Assembly: GCA_964030785.1 (NCBI GenBank)
Contig: OZ034968.1
Span: 39,413,686-39,477,685 of the forward strand
Length of the DNA: 64,000 bases
Source: Siderastrea siderea
Lineage: Eukaryota; Cnidaria; Anthozoa; Scleractinia; Rhizangiidae
Reading direction: 5' to 3'
Shown piece by piece: positions 53,030 to 63,487 of this stretch (positions are counted from its first letter, which is position 1; each line of letters opens with the position of its first letter). The notes beneath the pieces were generated by a model. It was given only the letters and a program-made list of their open reading frames with translations. It made no database searches and had not been told where the DNA came from. Both the position numbers and the translations under genes were made by a program.

Positions 53030-53480
53030 CACTCCCCTTGAAAGTATGTTGTGCCATCCTCCCGGATTAATTGTAAATTTGTAGATTTGTTTTTACCGGT
53101 AAAAAAAGAAAATATATATTATAGTGGGCCATAGATCTATTGAATAGACTATGTATCAGTGTATATTGTAAAGTTTTGTACAGAAATATAAAAACAAACG
53201 AAACAAAACAGTGAAGATGGTTTATTCTTAATGCGTGGGCTGATTTACCCACGGTTTGGGCCGCGCTGGTGTAGAAGACGCTTGGAAGAGCACGTAAATG
53301 ACAGAATTTCGTCATTTAATTATTCGGGTTAAAGCGTTAAACTTTTGGTCGGGAGATCAGAGAGTCTGTCTCGTGTTATTTCCCTAGACTAAAATCTTCT
53401 GAAACTTTACCACCCATTCTCTCCACCCAGGTTAATTCATAGGAACCTAACGAACCACGAAGGCGACGGCAACGAGAACG
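53030..53480 (+). repeat. dispersed repeat, copy 2 (partner 2880-3095 and beyond)
   Basis: Colinear with 2880-3095. Farther on, CTTCTGAAACT...CTC...CACCCAGGTT at 53395-53435 resembles 3825-3865, so the repeat unit may extend for about 450-1000 bases. Confidence 0.6.
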
Positions 53481-53669
53481 TCGCCTCAGTTACCAAAACA
53501 GTGGCTCTGCACGAAGGCTATACATTTTAGTACATTTCTTTGTCATCCTCTTTAAAACATTATCGTGAAATGACCTTAATTTTGGTTTTATGGAGAATAT
53601 GAATCTCGTCACCAGAGCCCGCTTTCCTTCTGGTCAGTTACTTAGACACACTTCGCTGCCTGCCGTCAC

Positions 53670-54956
53670 ATGAAACTTCTTATTTCCGAATGCAAACACA
53701 AGATCGAGACACTCACAAAGGAACTCTCGCAGCATTTGGAACTATTACGCAACTCTTGCTCAACAGATGCTTTTAATTTTTACAAAACCAAACTGGATAC
53801 TATGGCCTTATCGCTTGAGTCCCTGCTTGCGAGAAGACGTGCCAAAAAGACTGCTCCCATCCGCCGTATAATTAACCACAACCATACCGATTATAGCATC
53901 AACCCACAGGTCAACACTAACGCTAACAATAACGACATATCTGCACCATCTAATGTTACACATAATGCCTCCACCTTAATTCATTCAGCAACTGTCACTC
54001 CCACACGCAAACGCTCTCGCCGTAAAACTAAACCTGCTAACATTCAACTTGATAATTCTTCTGTGATTAACCTCTCTAGCTGTTCTCTGTCTACCGACGA
54101 GATATCTGTTCTCTCACGTGGACTTACATTCTGTCCCACACCACGACATATCAACTGGCCGGAAGTCTCAGCTGACATATACGATTTTTCACGACGTATG
54201 CGACTAACCGAATTCTTTTTTGACAAAAACAACCAAACGCCCGACACTAACGAACCCAACTGTCCTTTCCGTAACAAGAGCACTTGGAACCCCCCCTACA
54301 ACAGAGAACGAGCTCTTAATACTTTTTTAGACGCTGTTAAACTCGACATAACTACCTACAAACCTAAAACTATCCGTGACAACCTTACCGCTACAGAACG
54401 ACAGGCCATCCGCCAACTGCAGCAACGACAAGACATAATTATCAAACCCGCCGATAAAGGTTCCGGTACTGTTGTTATGGACAAAACTTGGTACATCGAT
54501 GAATGCAACAGACAACTTTCTGACATCAAATTTTACGAACGCTTAGACAAAGACATCACTGCGAACGTACAAGAACGAGTCACAATTTATGTTAACGGTA
54601 TGCACGATGACGGATTTATTGACCACAAAACCAGAGAATACCTTATACAGACCGACGTAAAACCAGGACGATTCTACATACTACCCAAAGTACACAAACC
54701 CGGCAATCCAGGACGCCCCATCGTTTCATCTAATAGCCATCCCACTGAACGCATATCCCACTTCGTTGACTACTACCTTCAACCTTTAGTTCATAAACTA
54801 CCATCCTTTGTTAAAGACACTAACGACTTCCTTAACAAACTCCTCACCATCAGTACTTTACCCGCCAACTCTCTGTTAGTCACACTCGACGTTTCATCAC
54901 TATACACTAATATTCCACATAATGAAGGTATTTATGCTTGTCGGACCACTTTCTAA
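53670..54956 (+). CDS. Penelope-like RT, N-terminal part
   Basis: The start is the first ATG after an in-frame TAG near 53643. The first 200 residues are a basic, Asn/Thr-rich extension (RKRSRRKTKPANI). RT blocks then follow: IIKPADKGSGTVVMDK at about 256-271, FYILPKVHKPGNPGRPIVSS at about 334-353, and LVTLDVSSLYTNIPHNEGI at about 402-420, which contains the first catalytic Asp. The frame closes at TAA 54954-54956 shortly afterwards. The continuation is in another frame from about 54938, so a roughly 2-base indel near 54945 separates the two halves. Confidence 0.9.
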   Translation: MKLLISECKHKIETLTKELSQHLELLRNSCSTDAFNFYKTKLDTMALSLESLLARRRAKKTAPIRRIINHNHTDYSINPQVNTNANNNDISAPSNVTHNASTLIHSATVTPTRKRSRRKTKPANIQLDNSSVINLSSCSLSTDEISVLSRGLTFCPTPRHINWPEVSADIYDFSRRMRLTEFFFDKNNQTPDTNEPNCPFRNKSTWNPPYNRERALNTFLDAVKLDITTYKPKTIRDNLTATERQAIRQLQQRQDIIIKPADKGSGTVVMDKTWYIDECNRQLSDIKFYERLDKDITANVQERVTIYVNGMHDDGFIDHKTREYLIQTDVKPGRFYILPKVHKPGNPGRPIVSSNSHPTERISHFVDYYLQPLVHKLPSFVKDTNDFLNKLLTISTLPANSLLVTLDVSSLYTNIPHNEGIYACRTTF

Positions 54957-56278
54957 CTACTGCCTCTCATAAAACCATTCCAACCACCAAACTCTGTGAC
55001 CTCATTCGTATGATTCTCAACTTTAACAACTTCACTTTTAACAATAACCACTATCTTCAAATCCACGGCACAGCCATGGGTACCAAAATGGCCCCATCTT
55101 ATGCCAACCTTTTCCTGGGCTATTTCGAAGCCAAAGCTTTAGAAAATGCCCCATTCCAACCCCACTTTTGGTTTAGATATATCGATGATATTTTTATGAT
55201 CTGGACTGAAGGTCTGGATAACCTAAAAGTCTTCATCGATTATCTCAACAGCATTCATCCCACCATCAAATTCACCAGCTCACATTCTTCAACTAACGTA
55301 CCTTTTCTTGACGTTAATGTCTCTTTAACTGACAACGGTGACATCAGTACTGAACTTTACACCAAACCTACCGACAAACACCAACATTTACTTTACTCTT
55401 CTTGCCATCCCTCACATACTAAAAAAGCCATTCCTTTCAGTCTAGCACTCCGTTTACGACGCATTTGTTCTACCGACGAAACGTTCAATACTCGCGCTGC
55501 CCAACTTACAACGTATCTTCTCAAACGAGGCTACAACCGTAACCTTGTCACCAAACAAATACAACGCGCGACCGACATCCCCCGTAGACTTGCCTTACAA
55601 ACGAAAGACGTCAACAAAAATAAACGTATACCATTTGTAACTACTTTCAATCCATCACTTCCTCACATCTCTAACATTATCAAAAGACATTTTCATTTAC
55701 TACTCTCTTCTAACCGCTGCAAAACCGTTTTTCAACAGTTGCCTGTTGTTGCTTTCAGGCGCTCCCCTAACCTTCGCGATTTACTAGTGAAGGCCAAACT
55801 CCCTTCTAATTTGACTAATCCGCATCCACAACTTCCATCCGGTTCTTTTCGTTGTGGAAAGAACTGCGCTACTTGTCCTTATATTACTGACGGACTAACT
55901 ACCTATACCTTCCTTTCTACTGGTGAAACGCGCCACATTCAATCTAACCTGACCTGTAACACTCAAAACCTCATCTACATGATTCAATGTAACCGCTGTA
56001 ATTTACAATACATAGGAGAAACTAAACGACGTTTAAAAAACCGATTTAATGAACACCGCCGTACCATAGATAACCCTAACAGTAAATCTAAACCCACTAC
56101 AGCCGCACAACATTTCATCTCCTCGCCTAACCACACTGCTAATGACATACAATTAATCCCCATCGAAAAAGTCTTATCCAACCGAGACTCAATCCGTAAG
56201 GCCAGGGAAGCTTTTTTAATTTTAAAAGGCAGAACACTTGTTCCCGATGGCCTTAACATACGCGAAGAAACCTATTAG
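54938..56278 (+). CDS. Penelope-like RT C-terminal part and GIY-YIG nuclease
   Basis: This is the continuation of the preceding frame rather than a separate gene; the apparent start codon TTG is only the first in the frame. RT blocks: HGTAMGTKMAPSYANLFLGY at about 43-62, then the catalytic RYIDDIFMIW at about 79-88 (YIDD), and PFLDVNVSL. A Cys-rich linker CGKNCATCPYI precedes the endonuclease: LIYMIQCNRCNLQYIGETKR at about 345-364, with the expected Arg and His in KNRFNEHRR and a conserved Glu near EAFLILKGRT. All key residues are present. Confidence 0.92.
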   Translation: MSDHFLTTASHKTIPTTKLCDLIRMILNFNNFTFNNNHYLQIHGTAMGTKMAPSYANLFLGYFEAKALENAPFQPHFWFRYIDDIFMIWTEGLDNLKVFIDYLNSIHPTIKFTSSHSSTNVPFLDVNVSLTDNGDISTELYTKPTDKHQHLLYSSCHPSHTKKAIPFSLALRLRRICSTDETFNTRAAQLTTYLLKRGYNRNLVTKQIQRATDIPRRLALQTKDVNKNKRIPFVTTFNPSLPHISNIIKRHFHLLLSSNRCKTVFQQLPVVAFRRSPNLRDLLVKAKLPSNLTNPHPQLPSGSFRCGKNCATCPYITDGLTTYTFLSTGETRHIQSNLTCNTQNLIYMIQCNRCNLQYIGETKRRLKNRFNEHRRTIDNPNSKSKPTTAAQHFISSPNHTANDIQLIPIEKVLSNRDSIRKAREAFLILKGRTLVPDGLNIREETY

Positions 56279-56443
56279 TTTTTCTACTTTTACTATTTTA
56301 TTGTCATTTTTAAGCTTAGCATATTTTAAATTTTTTATTTTACACTGTTTACATATTTCCTGTATTTAGTTTTACGTATTTCCGGTATTTCGTAAGATTC
56401 CATTATCACCATATAAATTTAAACATAGCCAATGTAAACTCCA

Positions 56444-56488
56444 TTGTACCTGAAGAAGGCTGGTTTGGCCAGCCGAAATATAGTACAA
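56444..56488 (+). ncRNA. hammerhead ribozyme motif (type I, minimal stem III)
   Basis: Core CTGAAGA (56450-56456) is followed by stem II GGCTGG/CCAGCC (56458-56463 with 56469-56474, loop TTTGG), then GAAA (56475-56478). TTGTAC (56444-56449) pairs with GTACAA (56483-56488) as stem I. Stem III would be only the palindromic ATAT (56478-56481), with cleavage after A56482. Hammerheads with very short stem III are known from Penelope-like elements. One extra A (56457) lies between core and stem II. The location just 3' of the PLE gene supports the call. Confidence 0.75.
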
Positions 56489-56540
56489 AACTAATTCTCT
56501 TATTCTACGCTGTATCGGTCTCTGCTTTTCAATTTCAGTT

Positions 56541-58700
56541 TTCTATGTGTCAAACCGATTAGATCACTCAGTTGATCCAACGTATACCGGTAGGAGATCG
56601 TAGACGGTTTGCTTGCTTGAACTTTTAATAGTTACTTAGCGCACGAGTGAAAGGGACCTCTGGGGACGAGACTGATTCAGGTTGTACTGTTGGGTAGTTC
56701 GGCCAGGTTTAATTTGACGAATTGAGTTAGCAGGGGTAATGACGTAGTAAAAATTACGGCGTTACCGCTGTGTTTACGTAAGGTCGGCGACAGTTCACAT
56801 GGCGACAGTTAGAGGGGCCTAACAATTTCTGGGGGGGTAACCCTGCAATGGGGGGTAATCTATCCAGCGAGGAGTAGTGATACTAACTTCTACACACGAG
56901 GAAACAAGTACAATTTTTGAAAAGCCGACGACTAGTCGCAAGAATTTTAGCCTAACTCAAGCAGGTTTGAATTTGGGGGGCAAGTCGCAAGGACCAAACT
57001 TCAGTCCCCGCAAACAAATATTTGGCGAAAATGGGTAGCTCAGACCAGCTAGTCTCCTTGCGTGTGATGGTTTCAAAACTTGCCTTAAATGAGAAGGGGA
57101 GTTGATATTTTTATGACCAGTTCAGGATGGGATCACCATCAACCTTCCAGTTGTCTTTTAATCACCCAGAGAGTTCTGCTAAGGGCTTTTTAGTGTCGCT
57201 TTTTTGGTGGTTCTGGCGACCACCCGCTGACTAAAACCCTGAGGACTCAGGGGACGAGATTGATGGTCTTTCGCAATCTTTTGCGCAATCCGACTCGCAA
57301 TTGAATATTTGCCTCGTCCCCAGTCGCTCGCTTATGACAGCCGAGGAAAATTATATAAGCTCTCCATGTTCGCCCTAGGCTCGATCTCCAGCCGTTCAGT
57401 GCGCCCGCGTTCCTTCGCGCACACCACGGGAGGAGGTGGGAGGAGGATGAAACTGGACTCCCTCAAACGGCTGGAAATCGAGCCTATGTTCGCCCCGAAT
57501 CCTCCCGATTTCTCTTTCTGCCGATTTCTCGGGGCGGCGACTCCATGTTGGATTGAGAAAGGGTTTATCTAAAACCCGAAAGCGAGGGGCAAAACTTGCC
57601 CGTCTCCGTGCAAAGTCTGTAAGATTTACAAAGTTTGCGGAATTATGTCTTCGCTGTTTTTAAAGAAATGACTCTCAAACTTGGCCATTTTACTGATTTT
57701 AAGGTGCTCTTTCCAGAAGTGTCTATTAATTTTCGTTGCCTGCTCTATATATAAAATTACTGTGATAAAGGTCTATAGTCTGCCATTCTTTATATACTTT
57801 CCTAATGTGAGCAGAATAATGTTTTCTGATTTTTGAGAACAAACTCCGTACCGTTTGATGTGCTCACAACATACATTTTCCCCACCTGGTGGATCTTCAG
57901 TTAATAAATGCTAAGACCTTAGTCAAAAATCAGTCGTAATGCTCCGTACCGTTTAATGTACCGTTACAGAAAATTTAATACTGACACCTAAAACTACACA
58001 CTGTATACATACCGTACGTTGTTCCTATTCGATGCTACACCTGGAGTGGAGACTCTCCTACGTTAAAACATTGTATGTTGTTCACTTACGTTATCTTCGT
58101 GATCGCTTGCGTCTCACATCGTGCTATTTCCACGTGGCTCCATTCTTCCATATGACAAAGCCGCCGGTCCAAAATACTGCACCCTTGTTTTGCCGGCCGT
58201 CCGACGTCAGTGCGATCGGCTTGTGACGAAACGAACAACTTTTGCAGCGCAAATCCGCTCAGTCCACACCTATGCCTCTTAAAGGCCGTCAAAGCCAGTG
58301 TAATCACCGTCGTGTAAAATTTTCATCCTCGCCACCCTGCCTACACAGTAAGCATTAAATAACACCCACCTACACCACCTACTTTTTGTTTGTTTGTTTT
58401 TCTTTATTCGTAAAATAACATTTTCGAGAAATGGCGAAAGTTTTATATGAGGAAATGGACTTTTGTTTTTAAAGAGAAGTCATTCCGGATTCCGCATTTT
58501 GGATCCCGGATCCCAAATTCCGGATTCTGGGTTCCAGATTTTTAATTTTACGCCGATAAAACGATAAACCATGGGAACGAGGTTGGAAAGTTTTGGAAAT
58601 TTATGGACGTGCTACATGAAGCATGAAGTGACCATTGAAGGCTGACAAGAGAGCAGGCACCGTGAACTTGAAAGTTGTTCTCGAATTCCTTTGCGATAAA
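56541..58700. other. unassigned; hairpin arms at 57376 and 57466
   Basis: No gene is recognised. TAGGCTCGATCTCCAGCCGT (57376-57395) is inverted at 57467-57486 with one mismatch. GGATCC/GGATTCCG-type repeats lie at about 58485-58540. The last 100 bases before the AS3MT exon may contain its 5' UTR. Confidence 0.45.
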
Positions 58701-58870
58701 ATGAGTTCCGAGGACGCAGGTAAAGTCAAAGAAAGTGTGAAAGACTACTATGGTAAAAGACTCAAGACGTCTGATGACCTTCAGACAAATGCGTGCAAAC
58801 TCCCGAGCAAGAGTATGTCTCCTGCAGTGAAGAACGCTTTGAAACTCATACACGATGAAGTATCCAGCAA
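58701..58870 (+). CDS. AS3MT: AS3MT copy 2, exon 1 (gene continues beyond window)
   Basis: Same length, phase and donor (AA|GTAAGT) as exon 1 at 23433. Residue differences include Thr12 to Ser, Val31 to Ala, NES to SKS, Ile to Met and Lys to Asp near the end; Cys32 is kept. The homology continues about 500 bases into the intron but only a few bases upstream of the ATG, so the two promoters differ. Exons 2-9 would lie beyond 64000, after the LINE. Whether the copy is intact cannot be judged. Confidence 0.9.
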
Positions 58871-59373
58871 GTAAGTGACTTTGTCTGAAAATGCGTTCAC
58901 TGTCTGGTTGTAACGCAGCAATGGGCTCGTTGTATTGTGTTTTAGGTGAAAATTCCATTGATTTATTTTAGTTGAACCGATAATAATTTTAATGTTCCAT
59001 CGATATTTCTAGTTCTAGTTTTAGCATAATCATATAAAAATCCTGAGTCATGTTCAGTATTTGTTTCATAAATATAGCTATAAGTGTTTCACATGCACGT
59101 GAGCGACCACCACGTGCTCTTTTCTTTTCCTTGTAAAGAGCTTGAGTCGAACATGCCAAGGTTCATTTATTTATTTCTTTATTCTTTGAACTTGAAAAAT
59201 ATCAGTTCATGTAAATCCACTAACTGAAAGCGTGGTTAATTCATAGCAAGCGATTCTATGGAGTATAAAAGGCTGTCATTGTTGTAATGAGATAAACCGG
59301 TCTACATGTTAGAGTGCATTAAAATTCTTTATTATTTTATGGCTGAAGAAGTCTTCGTATTATACTGTATCTA
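58871..59373 (+). other. AS3MT copy 2 intron 1, paralogous to 23603-24420
   Basis: Colinear blocks include GAAAATTCCATTGATTT, CCTGAGTCATGT, ATAGCTATAA, GTTTCACATGCACGT and AGAGTGCATTAAAAT. The MITE of copy 1 is absent here. The homology stops at CTACAC (about 59376), where the LINE begins. Confidence 0.85.
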
Positions 59374-59405
59374 CACCAGGGTTCGTGCTACTCCATATTA
59401 TAAAG

Positions 59406-60265
59406 ATGGCGGCGGGCGATAAGGGTGCTGCTAAAGGCGCGCAATCGAAACGTGCGTTTAGAGATGTTGTATCGACCCCAGGAAGGAGAAGTGAAAGTCA
59501 ACTAAAAAACAACCTAAACAAGCAGTCGAAGAAGGAGCAATTGGATCATCTAAAGGTTCCAATGCTTTCAATACGGAGATGATGATGGCTGCGATCAATG
59601 CGGCCCTTGATACAAAGCTGGACCAGCTTGCTGCAAGAATTGAAAATATGGTTACATCAAAAATCGAAGAGTTAGAAAGAAAGTTCGAAAACGTAGAGGA
59701 TGAGGTTAAGAAACTCAAAGATGATGTGGACGTCAGCATCCATCACGTGGAAAGTGTGTTAAAAGACGAGATCGATTTAACATGGGAATATGCGGTTCGC
59801 AACGAACAGTACTCCCGAAAGAACAATCTGCGGGTTCTTGGTCTCGTGGAGGAAGAGGAGGAGAATCTAGAAGCGAAATTTATAAAGATCGTGGAGGATA
59901 ATCTCCAGGAAGAAATCTCAGCTGACGAAATTGAGATTATTCATAGGATCGGGGCGAGAAAAAGCGGCAGAGGCGAACAAGGATCAAGACGTGACGGCAA
60001 GCCGAGACCTGTCAGTGTCATCGTCAAACTCCTGTCGCACAAAAGCAAAATGAAGATCCTCTTAAAGCGGAAAATGCTGAAGGGCAAGGGCTTAGTTATT
60101 GCTGAGGACATGGCTGACGACATTGCGAAAAGGCTAAAGGAGCAAAAACGTAAAAGATCGGTCGAAAGCTCGTGGTTTTCGAACGGAAAAATTAGGTACA
60201 AGCAGCGTGACGACCCACGGGTAAAAGAGATTAGAAGTTGGCGTGACATTGCAAACATTGAATAA
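59406..60265 (+). pseudogene. LINE ORF1 nucleic-acid chaperone, one frameshift
   Basis: The likely start is ATGGCGGCGG at 59406. The frame stops at 59580-59582 and resumes in another frame from about 59555. The remainder has a heptad-rich coiled coil (LDQLAARIENMVTSKIEELE, about 20-80), an RRM-like block (RKNNLRVLGLVEEEEENLEA) and a basic C-terminal domain (VIVKLLSHKSKMKILLKRK). This is the layout of L1-type ORF1 RNA-binding proteins, which form trimers and package LINE RNA. Confidence 0.8.
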
Positions 60266-60322
60266 TGACATTTATAGAAAGGTATTTAGTGTCTTTGATA
60301 ACTAAATTGTTTAGTTACCTAA

Positions 60323-63277
60323 ATGATTACAAATATATCTAGTGTAAATGATTCACTGCCATTTTCGCAGCTAAATAACAATGAATTTTTGAATATTTGT
60401 GAGCAATCTCAACCAGACATGAATGACAATGAATTTACTAAATTAAAAAATCTTACATTCAATCCGTTTTCGAGGAACAATAATGGAAAAACATATTTAA
60501 CACTCAATTCAGATTTGGACCCTGACCAGAATTATTACAATCAAATTATAACTCAAGTCGAGTCTTGTGATTACCATGATGAAGATACTTTTAAATGCAT
60601 GGCAAAGGATTCTAAGGGTGACGAATTTTCTGTTTTACACTTAAACACTCGCAGCATACTAAACAAGTTTGATGATCTTAAAGCATATCTGAATTCCTTA
60701 GAATATGAATTCTCTGTAATAGGGCTATCTGAAACTTGGCTCAATCAAAATAATATTAATGATTTTCCATTGCCATGCTACCATAATATTGGAAAGGTTA
60801 GGAAGAACAAGCATGGAGGAGGTGTTGGTTTGTACGTAAACTGCTCATATCAATTCAGAGAGCGAGATGACCTAGCTGTTAATATTGATGACGTAATTGA
60901 ATCACAGTTTATAGAGCTAACATCTAAACCAAAAAATACTTTAATTGGAATTATATATAGGCCACCAAACAGCAGGATAGAGCAATTCATTGAATGCCTT
61001 GCTGAGATGCTTCAAAAACTTGACTTGCAGAATAAGAAGTGTTATTTGATGGGAGATTTTAATCTTGATCTTTTAAAATTAGATGAAAATCAGTACATAA
61101 AGGATTTTATAAATCAAATGTTTTCCTCGACGTTTTATCCACTAATTTCAAAGTCGACAAGAATAACCAACTCTAGTGCAACATTAATTGATAACATATT
61201 TGTCAACAATCTTGATGAGTGCCATAAGTGTGGTATTCTTTTCACAGACCTTTCTGATCATTTACCTGTGTTTCAAATAACATCCTCCATAAAAAAGGTA
61301 AATGATACACATTGTGAAATTAAACATAGAGTAATGAATAAAAAAACTATACATCGACTACGCCAGGATTTAGAAATTGAAGACTGGAGTGATGTTTATG
61401 ATAAAACGGATCCACAAGAAGCTTATAATAATTTTTATAATAAGCTGTTTAAATTATATGAAATAAATATTCCATTGAAGAAAAGCAAAAACAAAAATAA
61501 TGCTACTAATCAAAAAATACCCTGGGTAACAAAGGGTATTCTTAAATCAAGAAAAACCAAAAATAAATTATATAAGAAATTTATCAAAAATCCAAACGAA
61601 AAAAATGAATCAATTTATAAGACATATAGGAATAAATTCAACAAAATAAAGAATGCAGCTAAAAAATATTATTACAGCAAAGAGTTTAATGAGCACAAAG
61701 GCAACCTGAGATACTCGTGGAAACTAATAAAAGAAGTCATAAACAAAAACAAAGTAAAAATGGAATTACCAGACAACTTCAAACAAAATGAAACATTAAT
61801 ATCAGATCCAGTTGAAATTAGCAATAAATTTAATGAATACTTCATTAATGTTGGACCAAAGCTGGCTGACAGAATTCAAAACAACAATGTAAACTTTGCA
61901 ACATTCTTAGGAGAGATATCTGTAAACTCTATCTTTTTAGATGCAGTCACAGAAAAAGAAGTAGAAACTGAAATAAGCAATTTAAATAGTAATAAATCAT
62001 GTGGTCATGATGAAATACCACCCAAACTTGTGAAGGAAATCTCTAAACAAATTGTAAAACCATTAACACACATTTACAATCGATCTCTTCTCACTGGAGT
62101 TGTCCCTAATGAGCTAAAAATAGCACTTGTTACACCAGTATTTAAGGCAAATAGCAAGGAGGAATTTTCAAATTATAGACCAATCTCTGTCCTTCCATGT
62201 TTCAGTAAAATTCTAGAAAAAATTATGTACAAAAGAGTTGTTAAATATTTGGACAAACACAACATGTTGTTTCAAAGTCAGTATGGTTTCCGAAAAAAAC
62301 ATTCAACCAACTTAGCAACCATAGAGCTTGTTACTAAGATACTACAGGCAATAGATAACAGTGAATACACAATCGGAGTATTTTTAGACCTCGCAAAGGC
62401 ATTTGACACAGTAAACCATGAAATATTACTAAAAAAACTGGAACATTATGGAATAAGGGGAATTGCCCTTGAATGGTTTCAGAACTATCTAACAAACAGA
62501 AAACAGATGGTTAAATATAAATTAGAAAAATCAGATAGCTTAACAATCAAATGTGGTGTGCCTCAGGGATCTGTCTTAGGACCACTTCTTTTCCTCGTAT
62601 ACATGAATGATATTTCAAGGTGCTCAGAGATCTTATCAATTATTCTTTTTGCTGATGACACAAATCTGTTTTTGAGTCATAAAAATTTAGTTACTCTAAA
62701 AGAAACAATGAACCGAGAGTTAAGTAAGATTGCATCTTGGCTTTCTGCTAATAAACTTTCTTTAAATATTAAGAAAACACACTTTATAATTTTCAAATCC
62801 AGAGGGAAGAAATCAAATCAAAATGTTTCAATGACAATAAACAACCAAGAAATTGAGCAAGTTAAGTATACTAAATTTTTGGGATTATACATAGATGATG
62901 AGTTCACATGGAAATATCACATTGACCAAGTTGCTACTAAAATATCAAAAATGACAGGTATAATGGCCAAGGCAAGGCATTACTTATCTCAAAAAACTCT
63001 ACAGACAGTTTATGACACCATGGTATACCCTTATTTGACATACTGTAATATCGTCTGGACAAGTACTTATCCATCCAGGCTTAAATCATTATTTATGCTG
63101 CAAAAAAAGATAGTTAGAATTATGAAGTTTGCAAAATACAAGGAAAAATCTAGACCACTATTCCTATCATTAAAGATTCTTAATATATATGAGTTAAATA
63201 CATACCTGATGGCACTCTTTATGTACTCATACTTTAGTGATAATCTACCAAGTTATTTTACTAATTATTTTAAATGA
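60323..63277 (+). CDS. LINE ORF2: AP-like endonuclease and reverse transcriptase
   Basis: The 984-residue frame has an AP-type endonuclease at about 100-320 (VLHLNTRSILNKF, GLSETW at about 136, GDFNLD near 247, SDHLP near 311). The RT lies at about 560-840, with YRPISVLPCFSKILEKI, FLDLAKAFDTVNHEIL (first Asp, about 687), GVPQGSVLGPLLFLVYMND (about 744) and ILFADDTNLF (FADD, about 775). The order and lack of RNase H fit the Jockey superfamily (CR1/L2 clades). The frame ends at TGA 63275-63277, but the same frame continues for 69 codons with the conserved tail, so the TGA is probably a nonsense mutation. Confidence 0.92.
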   Translation: MITNISSVNDSLPFSQLNNNEFLNICEQSQPDMNDNEFTKLKNLTFNPFSRNNNGKTYLTLNSDLDPDQNYYNQIITQVESCDYHDEDTFKCMAKDSKGDEFSVLHLNTRSILNKFDDLKAYLNSLEYEFSVIGLSETWLNQNNINDFPLPCYHNIGKVRKNKHGGGVGLYVNCSYQFRERDDLAVNIDDVIESQFIELTSKPKNTLIGIIYRPPNSRIEQFIECLAEMLQKLDLQNKKCYLMGDFNLDLLKLDENQYIKDFINQMFSSTFYPLISKSTRITNSSATLIDNIFVNNLDECHKCGILFTDLSDHLPVFQITSSIKKVNDTHCEIKHRVMNKKTIHRLRQDLEIEDWSDVYDKTDPQEAYNNFYNKLFKLYEINIPLKKSKNKNNATNQKIPWVTKGILKSRKTKNKLYKKFIKNPNEKNESIYKTYRNKFNKIKNAAKKYYYSKEFNEHKGNLRYSWKLIKEVINKNKVKMELPDNFKQNETLISDPVEISNKFNEYFINVGPKLADRIQNNNVNFATFLGEISVNSIFLDAVTEKEVETEISNLNSNKSCGHDEIPPKLVKEISKQIVKPLTHIYNRSLLTGVVPNELKIALVTPVFKANSKEEFSNYRPISVLPCFSKILEKIMYKRVVKYLDKHNMLFQSQYGFRKKHSTNLATIELVTKILQAIDNSEYTIGVFLDLAKAFDTVNHEILLKKLEHYGIRGIALEWFQNYLTNRKQMVKYKLEKSDSLTIKCGVPQGSVLGPLLFLVYMNDISRCSEILSIILFADDTNLFLSHKNLVTLKETMNRELSKIASWLSANKLSLNIKKTHFIIFKSRGKKSNQNVSMTINNQEIEQVKYTKFLGLYIDDEFTWKYHIDQVATKISKMTGIMAKARHYLSQKTLQTVYDTMVYPYLTYCNIVWTSTYPSRLKSLFMLQKKIVRIMKFAKYKEKSRPLFLSLKILNIYELNTYLMALFMYSYFSDNLPSYFTNYFK

Positions 63278-63487
63278 AATGAAATGATCCATAGCCATAA
63301 CACTAGAACAGCCTCAAATATATATATTGATTATAAAAGGACAAATTATGGGAAATTTTCTCTTAAATTTAGGGGGGCCCAAATTTGGAACAAATTACCT
63401 AAGGAACTTAAAGTATTAAAAACATATAGCCTATTTAAAAAATCAGCAAAAGTTTATGTGCAAAATCATATGTATTCCTTAAGCTAG
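63278..63487 (+). pseudogene. LINE ORF2 C-terminal tail after in-frame TGA
   Basis: Same frame as ORF2. HSHNTRTASNIY and LKFRGAQIWNKLPKELK are the standard ending of CR1/L2-like ORF2 (HSYNTR...RG..iWN.LP). It ends at TAG 63485-63487. Confidence 0.85.

Larger units (their letters stand above)
53575..56540 (+). mobile_element. Penelope-like retroelement with GIY-YIG endonuclease
   Basis: A single RT-endonuclease gene (53670-56278) is split by one frame change. It is followed by a 260-base 3' region with a hammerhead-ribozyme motif. Penelope-like elements combine an RT related to telomerase with a GIY-YIG nuclease, as here. The outer edges are uncertain: no flanking repeat or second LTR-like copy was found upstream. 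Confidence 0.9.

Noticed and set aside
54938..56278. A second independent gene after 53670-54956
   Set aside because: It continues the same Penelope-like RT. The apparent start is a TTG inside the RT palm and the split is a small indel.
58560..58700. N-terminal extension of AS3MT copy 2 upstream of the ATG at 58701
   Set aside because: The frame is open upstream but has no ATG start there, and the sequence is not shared with copy 1. The shared ATG is the better start.
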